Assembly: GCA_014218235.1 (NCBI GenBank)
Contig: CM024758.1
Location: 101,717,698 to 101,781,697, forward strand
DNA from: Colocasia esculenta
Taxonomy: Eukaryota > Streptophyta > Magnoliopsida > Alismatales > Araceae
Length of the DNA stretch: 64,000 bases
Direction: 5' to 3'
In this document: positions 57,015 through 64,000 of the stretch, piece after piece
Layout of the letters: the number at the start of each line of letters is the position of its first letter
Position numbering within the stretch: the first letter of the stretch is position 1
Program-made: the position numbers and the translations under genes
The notes under the pieces: model-generated
What the model was told of the DNA's origin: nothing
Seen by the model: the letters and a program-made list of their open reading frames with translations, nothing else
The model's database searches: none

Positions 57015-57957
57015 TCAGGACAGGCGGATTGGAAAGATAGTCCTTAAGCTCATCGAACGCTGCCTGACACTTCTCATCCCAGCAAAATTCAACTCCCGGC
57101 TTGGTGAGGTTATAGAAGGCCTACACCGTTGAGAATGCTGAGAGATGAATCGGCGAATGTACTGCAACCTCCCAATTAGTCCTCGAACTTCTTTCAAATT
57201 CTTGGGAGGGAGCAATTCCTTTATCGCCTTCGCCTTATCTGGATCAATCTCTATGCCTCTTTTGCTCACAATAAACCCTAGCAACCTTCCAGCTGACACA
57301 CCAAACACGCATTTCTTGGGGTTCATCCTTAAATGATATTCTCGAGTCCTTTGCAGAACCTTAGTGAGAACCCCAGCATGCTCAATTGCCGATCTTGACT
57401 TAACTACCAAGTCGTCTACATACACCTCAACAAGAATGTGGATCATGTCATGAAAGATGGCCATCATGGCCCTCTGGTAAGTGGCTCCGGCATTCTTAAG
57501 CCCAAATGGCATGACCACAAAGCAATAAGTACCCCAGGGTGTGTAGTAAATGAAGTTTTGTCTTGGTCTTCTTCCGCCAGCTTGATCTGATTATACCCAG
57601 AAAAACCATCCATAAATGATAGGGTTTCATACCCAGCTGTGTTATCTACCAGCACATCCAAGTGAGGTAGAGGGAAATCATCTTTAGGACAAGCGCGATT
57701 AAGGTCCCGGAAGTCAATGCAAATCCTGACCTTCCCGTCCTTCTTGATAACCGGGACGATGTTTGCCACCCAATTAGGATAAAGTATGACTTTGATGAAC
57801 TTGGCTTTGTGAAGCCTGTCAACTTCATCCTTCATTTTCAAAGCGATCTGGGGTGGAAACGCCTTAAACGCTGCTTATTGCAACGGAGCCTGGCTTGAGG
57901 GTGAGATAATGCTCGACTAAGGAAGAGTCTAAGCCCGGGCATATCTTCGTAGCTCCA
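57015..57957 (-). pseudogene. Tat 2 reverse transcriptase
   Basis: From the gap, a short upstream piece (SYEDMPGL) leads into VDRLHKAKFIKVILYPNWVA, KVRICIDFRDLNRACPKDDF and DGFSGYNQI (57841-57464). The second frame 57518-57015 carries FGLKNAGATYQRAM and the intact catalytic EVYVDDLVVKS. One frameshift (about 57500-57540) and one near 57840 break it. The N-terminus and protease would lie beyond the gap. Confidence 0.88.
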
Positions 57958-58057
57958 NNNNNNNNNNNNNNNNNNNNNNNNNNNNNNNNNNNNNNNNNNN
58001 NNNNNNNNNNNNNNNNNNNNNNNNNNNNNNNNNNNNNNNNNNNNNNNNNNNNNNNNN
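57958..58057. other. Assembly gap (100 N)
   Basis: Exactly 100 N bases, the conventional placeholder for a gap of unknown size. The Tat element on its left and the Gypsy LTR on its right may not be neighbours at this distance. Confidence 0.99.
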
Positions 58058-59804
58058 AACACCGAAAAATATGTAGCCATGAAACTCATATGCAAATCAT
58101 AACATTAACACCACTAACATGTCCATACTAACATGTATTTATCCCCACATTCATATCATATTCTTATCTTATCATTTGACAATAAGCAAGATTACAAGAT
58201 AATCCAATGAACATAAGGACAATTAGGATTACACATTAGAATCATATTCGTATCATTACCATTTTCTTCAATGGGTTGATTTATTTTAGGTCCATGCATA
58301 CTATATAACATCATGCTCATGCTTGTAGACACCATGGAGATCAGACCCAAAATATGCAAAATCTTGTAAGGGTAGTGTTGACACTAGATCAAGTGGTGTC
58401 GACACATGCTTCAAACACAAGACAAAATAATGCAAAACTGGTCAGTAGTGTCGACACTAGTTCAGGTAGTGTTGACACGGTGCTTCAAATACAAGGCAAA
58501 AAGGTCAAGTAGTGTCGACACGAGATCAAGTAGTGTCGACACTAGAGACAGCTTCCAGAAAACCTTCTGGCCAATATGGGACAGTGTCGACACTAGACGA
58601 AGTAGTGTCGACACTAGAGGCTTTCCCAGAACACCATCTGGGCTGTTTTGGGACAGTGTGTCGACACTACCTCAAGTAGTGTCGACACTAGTGGCCCTTC
58701 CAGAACAAAACACATGGTCAGGTGTAACCAGAAAACACGTCTTGTGCAGTGATTCACTTCCACTTCTTATAACTCTCTAACGAATGACATTTAGTTAAAA
58801 CGTTCAACAGAACGATGACGAGGACAACTAGTAGAAGAACTGTTATGTTGGGGTTTGATCTAATTCTGTCTCGAATCCTGATAAAACATATGAAGAACAA
58901 AAAGTCAAGAGTAGCCTGAAATCGTAGTATCATGTGGAGACTCTCCTATCATGCTCCTAAATCTCTACGAAGGATTTTTGGACAAAACGTCCAACATAGA
59001 AGATGATCTTGACTTCCATTGAAAGACTTTTGTGAAGAAAGTTTAGTCAAATTCGGTCTCAAATCACATGCAAAATAAGACGAACTAGAAAAACCCTAAC
59101 TGTGCGAGACTTCGGGAAAATCACCAATACACAATGTATACTCCATGAAAACTAGTCAAACCAAGTGCAAATGAACCTAGACTCAAAGATATACATGATG
59201 GTGTTGGTTTCTTTAATCTTGGCCCAAGAACACCTACCTTTATGAAGATCTAAGAACAGTCAATGTTCTGGACGCAACAGGGGATGCAGGGGATGAAGCT
59301 CCGGGTTCCCAGCCTTTCTCCTGCTCCTCAGAAGTTCTAGCCTGCCTCAAAACGACCCCAACTCATTATTAAACCTTCCCAAGAGTTTAGGACGAGTTCT
59401 TATAGATTTAGGGTGTAGTTAAGAGTCCTAACGAGGCTAGGAAAGGGGCTGCGAATTCTGTTTCCTAGTTTCCAGGAAATCTGGGATTCTTTCCTCCAAA
59501 GGAGGTAGCAATGGTTTAGGAAACCACCAATTGGGGTTGGGTTCAGTTTTGGCTTACCATACATGACTAATCACCCTTATTTTAACCCTATTTCCCTATC
59601 TAATTATGGCATAATTACCTACACGAATTTCTGGGCAATTCCCTGTCCCAGCTTATTTATATCCTTGGGCCAAATGTGCTCCATTGGCCCAATCTTGTTA
59701 ATGGATCATTATTACGTGGTGTTGGAAGTCTCTCCCATATGTTTAATTAATTTATCCCCCTTTATTTCTGAAAATTTAACTGACTAAATTTTCGGGGTGT
59801 TACA
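58058..59804 (-). repeat. 3' LTR of the Tekay-like element
   Basis: The minus start is TGTAACACCCCGAAAATTTAG at 59804, fixed by the adjacent PPT. A minus TATA-like CTATAAGAAC lies near 59398 and the GTGTCGACAC array at 58374-58690. The left end runs into the gap. Confidence 0.75.
58374..58690. repeat. GTGTCGACAC palindrome array in a Gypsy LTR
   Basis: About ten GTGTCGACAC or GTGTTGACAC sites are spaced 20-50 bp, often with AGTAGTGTCGACACTAG context. The core word is the same as in the Sirevirus LTR although the element family differs. Confidence 0.8.
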
Positions 59805-59818
59805 TCCTCCCCCACTTA
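59805..59818 (-). promoter_or_regulatory. Polypurine tract of the Tekay-like element
   Basis: The minus strand reads TAAGTGGGGGAGGA immediately before TGTAACA. It is in the standard PPT position. Confidence 0.85.
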
Positions 59819-59829
59819 AGAAATTTGGT

Positions 59830-61112
59830 CCCCAAATTTACTCATAATGGTGTGGTTCATACCTGAGAATAGTTTTGGGTGATTTTTCTTCATTCTTTCC
59901 TCTGTTTCCCAAGTAGCATTAGTAACTCCGTCTTGACTCCATTGGACCTTCACCATAGGTATGGTACGGTTCCTGAGTCGTTGAATCTTCCGATCCAACA
60001 GTTTGATCGGCTTCTCTTCATAGGTCAGGTCCTCCCGAATCTCCAAGTCCTCATGATTAATTACATGGTTGGCATTGAATAAGTACTTCCTCAGCATGGA
60101 TATGTGGACACATTATGCACGCTTCGCCAGCTGGGGAGGTAGTGCAAGTCTATATGCACCTGACCAATCCTTTCCAGAATTTCAAATGGCCCCATGAATC
60201 TGGGACTTAGTTTTCCTTTGATCCCAAATCTTTGTATTCCCCTTGAAGGTGAGACCTTCAAGAAAACATGTTCGCCAACCTGAAATTCTAGTTCTCTCCT
60301 TCTCTTGTCTGCATAACTCTTCTGTCTGGATTGTGCTATCTTCAGACGTTCCCTGACAATCTGAACCTTCCGGACAGTTGCCTCAATTAAGTCGGGTCCA
60401 ACCCATTGGTTCTCCCCAACCTCTTCCCAACAAAGGGGTGATCTGCAACTCCTGCCATACAAGGCTTCAAATGGTGCCATCTTGATACTGGGCTGATAAC
60501 TGTTGTTATATGCGAACTCCATCAGGTACAACTGATCATCCCATCCCCCTCGAAATCTAGCACCAGAGCACGAAGCATATCCTCCACAATTTGATTGGTC
60601 CTTTCAGTTTGTCCATCAGTCTGAGGGTGGAAGGCAGTACTAAAATTTAATTTAGTACCCATTGCTGCTTGTAAACCCTTCCAGAAGTATGAAGTAAATC
60701 TAGGGTCCCGATCTGAGATTATGCTAGATGGAACCCCATGCAATCTAACTACTTCCTTAACATATAATGCAGCCAATACATCCACAGACCAGGTGCTCTT
60801 AATCGGCAAGAAATGAGCCGACTTAGTCAATCGATCAACGATTACCAAGATTGCATCCATACCACCTCGAGTCTTGGGCAATCCCATGATAAAGTCCATA
60901 GCGATACTATCCCACTTCCATTCCGGGATTCTAGTGGTAGCAGTCCACCAGCCGTACGGAAATGTTCGGCCTTGACTTTGATACATGTTAAACAGTATGA
61001 CACATGATCGGCCACATCCCTCTTCATGTTTGGCCACCAGTACGACCTTTTCAAGTCTTGTACATCTTTGTTGATCCAGGGTGAATCGTGTACTTGGACT
61101 AATGAGCTTCAT
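59830..61112 (-). pseudogene. Tekay-like integrase with chromodomain
   Basis: Zinc domain piece YWWPNMKRDVADHVSYCLTC near 61050-60970. Core WDSIAMDFIMGLP (Asp), IISDRDPRFTS (Asp) and QTDGQTERTNQ (Glu) in 61112-60522, so the catalytic triad is intact. After a shift near 60530: FAYNNSYQPSIKMAPFEALY and the GPF/EILERIG tail (60531-60091). The end (60097-59830) reads RNRTIPMVKVQWSQ and ATWETEERMKKNHP, a chromodomain-like segment thought to guide insertion into heterochromatin. Confidence 0.88.
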
Positions 61113-61820
61113 TTAGTAACCTTTTCTTGAGTTCTCCATGATCAGGGACACATGTCCTACCTCGGAACAGTAATCTACCTTCCACAGATATAGTGAAGTC
61201 AGCCTTTGCTCTAGCTTCTCCCTGATCTCAACTAAGAATGGATCCTCTCCCTGTTTCTCCTTGATTTCAGTCAGTAGGTCGGATTGTATGTGGAGGTTTG
61301 AAATCATTACTTGTTTTTCCTTCTTTCCCACATCTATGTTCAGACTTGCAAATTGCTCCAGTAACTTCCATTCGCCCAGCATCATACTAGCTAGCATAGC
61401 TCCTAGTTGTCTACTTAGAGCGTCTGCCACTACATTGGCTTTCCCGGGGTGATACTGAATGGAAAAGTCATAGTCCTTAAGGTACTCTAACCACCTTCTT
61501 TGTCTCATGTTCTGCTCCTTCTGTGAGAACAGGTATTTCAAACTCTTGTGGTCAGAAAAGACCTTAAATTGCTCACCATAGATATAATGCCTCTAAATCT
61601 TTAGGGCGAATACTACAGCTGCCAACTCCAGGTCATGAACGGGAAGTTCACTTTGTGGATCTTCAACTGTCTTGAAGCATAAGCTATTACCTTCCCTTGT
61701 TGCATTAAGACATATCCCAGTCCAGTACCAGAAGCATCTGAATAAATTTCAAATTCTCCTCTTCAGTGGGTAAGGCGAGGACAGGAGCAGTAGTCAGACA
61801 CTTCTTCAAGTTGTTGAATC
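61113..61820 (-). pseudogene. Tekay-like RNase H
   Basis: The frame 61541-61113 contains KYLFSQKEQNMRQRRWLEYL, YHPGKANVVADALSR and the long linker to integrase. The domain start (61820-61560) is in broken frames. Confidence 0.82.
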
Positions 61821-61831
61821 TTTCCTCACAT

Positions 61832-62720
61832 TCATTGGTCCACACGAATGGATTTTCCTTCCGGGTCAGTTTGGTCATGGCACTGCAATCTTTGAAAATC
61901 CTTTATGAACCTTCGATAATACCCAGCTAATCCTAGAAAACTCCTGATCTCTGTGACGCTTGTCGGTCCTTCCCATTTCAACACAGCCTCAACCTTTGAT
62001 GGATCAACAACGATACCATCTTTGGTTACCACATGCCCTAGAAAGGATACCTCCTCAAGCCAGAATTCACATTTACTTAACTTGGCATATAGTTTGTTCT
62101 CCCTTAAGATCTGCAATGCAATCCTCAAATGCTCCTCATGCTCTTCCTTTGTCTTGGAATAGATCAATATATCATCGATGAATACCACCACAAACTTATC
62201 AAGATATGGGCGATAAATGTATTCATCAACTGCATGAAAACTGCAGGGGCATTTGTTAGTCCAAAAGGCATAACAATAAATTCATAATGCCCATACCTGC
62301 TTCGGAAGGCAGTCTTGTGAATGTCTTCTCCTTTGATCCTCAATTGATGATAACTGGATCGGAGATCTATTTTTGAGAAGTATCTAGCTCCAGATAATGA
62401 TCAAACAACTCATCAATTCTCGGCAGAGGGTATTTGTTATTGATGGTTAACTGATTCAGTTGTCTGTAATCTATGCATAGCCTCATCGACCCATCTTCTT
62501 CTTGACGAAGAGGACAGGTGCACCCCATGGCGATGTGCTTGGTCGGATGAAACCCTTCTCTAACAGTTCCATCAGTGCTCTTTTAATTCTTTCAGTTCTG
62601 CGGGGGACATTCTATATGGTGCCCTAGATACCGGTGCTGCTCCAGGGACCAATTCGATGGTAAAATCGACCTCTCGCTCAGGAGGAATTCTGGCAAGTCT
62701 TCGGGAAAACATCAGCGTAT
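61832..62720 (-). pseudogene. Tekay-like reverse transcriptase
   Basis: Pieces: YRMSPAELKELKEH (62640-62575), then SMRLCIDYRQLNQLTINNKYP near 62490-62420. FIDD catalytic core: MVVFIDDILIYSKTKEEHEEH (62191-62130). Then CEFWLEEVSFLGHVV and SFLGLAGYYRRFIKDF. FIDD replaces the more common YVDD/YIDD, which is also seen in other Gypsy RTs. Confidence 0.88.
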
Positions 62721-62779
62721 TCGCTGACGACATGGATGTCCTCAACTTTAACTTCATTCTTTGCGATGACCACAGCAGC

Positions 62780-63240
62780 AAGAAAGGCCATACAACCTTT
62801 CCTCATCATCCTTTTGGCTTGTAGTGCAGAGATAAGTGACAATCTCCTGCGGTTCCTATCCCCTGTGAACACTAGTTTTGGGTACTGGCTAAAGTTACCC
62901 GATTCTCCTGCAATTGATACTAGCCCCATGTTCAGACATCCAGTCTGATCCCAGTATCACATCATACCCGCCATGTCCATACATATTAAATTTGCTGGTA
63001 GGTTTTGGGTTTCAATCAACACCTCACTGGATGGTATATGTTGTAAGATTGGTACCAGGACCAATCGGGGTGACACAACTATTCACAATTTCATGGGACG
63101 GGTTTCACAGGATAGGGTATCAACAAATGTTTGAGATATGAAGGAGTGCGTAGCTCCCGTATCAAAGAGAACATATGGGGTCGGGAAAGAATAGTAAGTG
63201 TACCTTCCACGATACCACCTTCTTCAGCAGTTTCTGGTTC
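62780..63240 (-). pseudogene. Tekay-like protease and RT linker
   Basis: The segment between gag and RT contains the linker ISALQAKRMMRKGC, then VEDIHVVSEYADVFP at its end. Upstream, 63240-62950 should hold the protease; frames there are too broken for me to read the active site with certainty. Confidence 0.6.
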
Positions 63241-63259
63241 CTAGACAGCTTGCAGTCGG

Positions 63260-64000
63260 CCTTGCCTCTTCTGTCCATTTGAACGTTTGTCTTGAGGGGC
63301 TTGTTCTTTCAACATGGGCAGTCCGAGATCCTATGGTCACGACTCCCACAGCGTAGGCATCTCCCTTGCGCTCTCCAGCATTCTTCAGACCGATGTCCAG
63401 CTCTGTCACAATGTTTGCACCTTTCTCCCTTGTCACCATTATTTGCTTACCTAACTCCTTCGGCTTTTATCTGCGGTTCATTTACCCCGCCACTGGCCTT
63501 TTCTTCCCAATAGTCGGCTGATACCTCCCAGCAGAAGATACTTATCTCGTTTCACAGATTTTCCCTTAATCCTTTCGGCAGTCTCCATGGCATCTTCCAA
63601 TAGCTGAGCCTTCTTAACCATTCAGCATAAGTTTGAATGTCCATTGGTGCCAGTTGGGTGATGAACTGGGGCCTCAAGCCATTCAGAAAGCGTTTCGCCT
63701 TCATCCTTTCTGTCCCAATTAAGTGAACAGCGTATCGGGACAGCCGAGAGAATTGGGCCTCATACTCAGCCACATTGAGTCCTCTCTGCTTCAAAGCGGC
63801 AAATTCGGCTGCTTTTCGTTCTTGGACCCTCTCAGAAAAGTACTTGGCGTTGAAATGCTCAGGAAAGTCACCAGTAGTACCTTGTTCTGGTCTGTGCATT
63901 GCATGACCATGAATATCCTTTCAATTCCTTAACCCAGTGTTCAGCAACATCTGGGTCAGTACCCTTCAAACCTAGGCAGATCCATATTCCGAAAATTTCG
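63260..64000 (-). pseudogene. Tekay-like Gag, partial
   Basis: The Retrotrans_gag segment FPEHFNAKYFSERVQERKAAEF and LSRYAVHLIGTERMKAKRFL lies in 63899-63552. Two CCHC knuckles (CKHCDRAGHRSEEC and CLRCGSRDHRISDC) follow at about 63419-63319, in a frame that meets a TGA soon after. The N-terminus is beyond the window. Confidence 0.82.

Larger units (their letters stand above)
54888..57957 (-). mobile_element. Tat-lineage Gypsy element 2, pol region
   Basis: Minus-strand RT, RNase H, archaeal-type RNase H and integrase in Tat order. It is truncated at the upstream end by the assembly gap at 57958. Better preserved than Tat 1 but with several frameshifts. Confidence 0.88.
58058..64000 (-). mobile_element. 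Chromodomain Gypsy (Tekay/Del-like) element, 3' part
   Basis: Minus-strand order: gag, protease, RT, RNase H, integrase with chromodomain-like C-terminus, PPT, 3' LTR. The 5' LTR and Gag N-terminus lie beyond the right edge. The lineage call rests on the fused chromodomain and the TGTAACACCCC LTR start. Decayed by frameshifts. Confidence 0.85.

Noticed and set aside
57838..58095. ORF running through the N gap
   Set aside because: It spans 100 unknown bases, so the frame connection is meaningless.

Overview
The window is plant nuclear DNA, most likely from a repeat-rich (heterochromatic) region of a flowering plant. Almost everything that can be named is LTR-retrotransposon sequence. I found no convincing host gene, tRNA, rRNA, CRISPR or bacterial-type feature. 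Every coding relic is a Copia or Gypsy protein interrupted by frameshifts or stops. A 100-base N run at 57958-58057 marks an assembly gap. I could not identify the species.

Region by region: 1-4701 is degenerate LTR-type DNA, with short CpG palindromes repeated in clusters. 4702-32937 is one composite Sirevirus-type Copia element of about 28.2 kb. It is bounded by the 5-bp target duplication TATGG and by direct LTRs at 4707-6445 and 31193-32932. A third LTR (16636-18379) lies inverted in its centre, so the element reads LTR> ... <LTR ... LTR> and holds two large inverted repeats. Two subfamilies are combined. Type A has a two-knuckle Gag, almost no pol and an envelope-position ORF. Type B has Gag C-terminus, protease, integrase, RT, RNase H and the same kind of envelope-position ORF. 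The element interrupts an older minus-strand LTR that resumes at 32938.

32938-37752 holds more degenerate LTRs, ending in a Sirevirus-like LTR cut at a 16-C run. 37753-46.1 kb is a decayed Tat-lineage Gypsy element on the minus strand (gag, protease, RT, RNase H, second RNase H, truncated integrase, PBS, LTR), with another LTR inserted in its 5' region. 46.1-51.6 kb is LTR-type DNA. 51.6-57.96 kb is a second minus-strand Tat element, with a plus-strand coiled-coil ORF relic in its 3' region. After the gap, 58058-64000 is the 3' two-thirds of a minus-strand chromodomain (Tekay/Del-like) Gypsy element with LTR, PPT, integrase, RNase H, RT, protease and gag.

The most unusual signals are: (1) the double-palindrome Sirevirus; (2) a roughly 100-nt cloverleaf-like noncoding element, present six times next to the Sirevirus multiple polypurine tracts, whose stems keep pairing through compensatory changes; (3) clusters of short CpG palindromes (GTGTCGACAC, TTGTCGACAA, CTGTCGACAG, TTGACGTCAA and others), each LTR having its own motif, at a similar distance from the LTR start and, in the Sirevirus, also just upstream of the envelope-position ORF.
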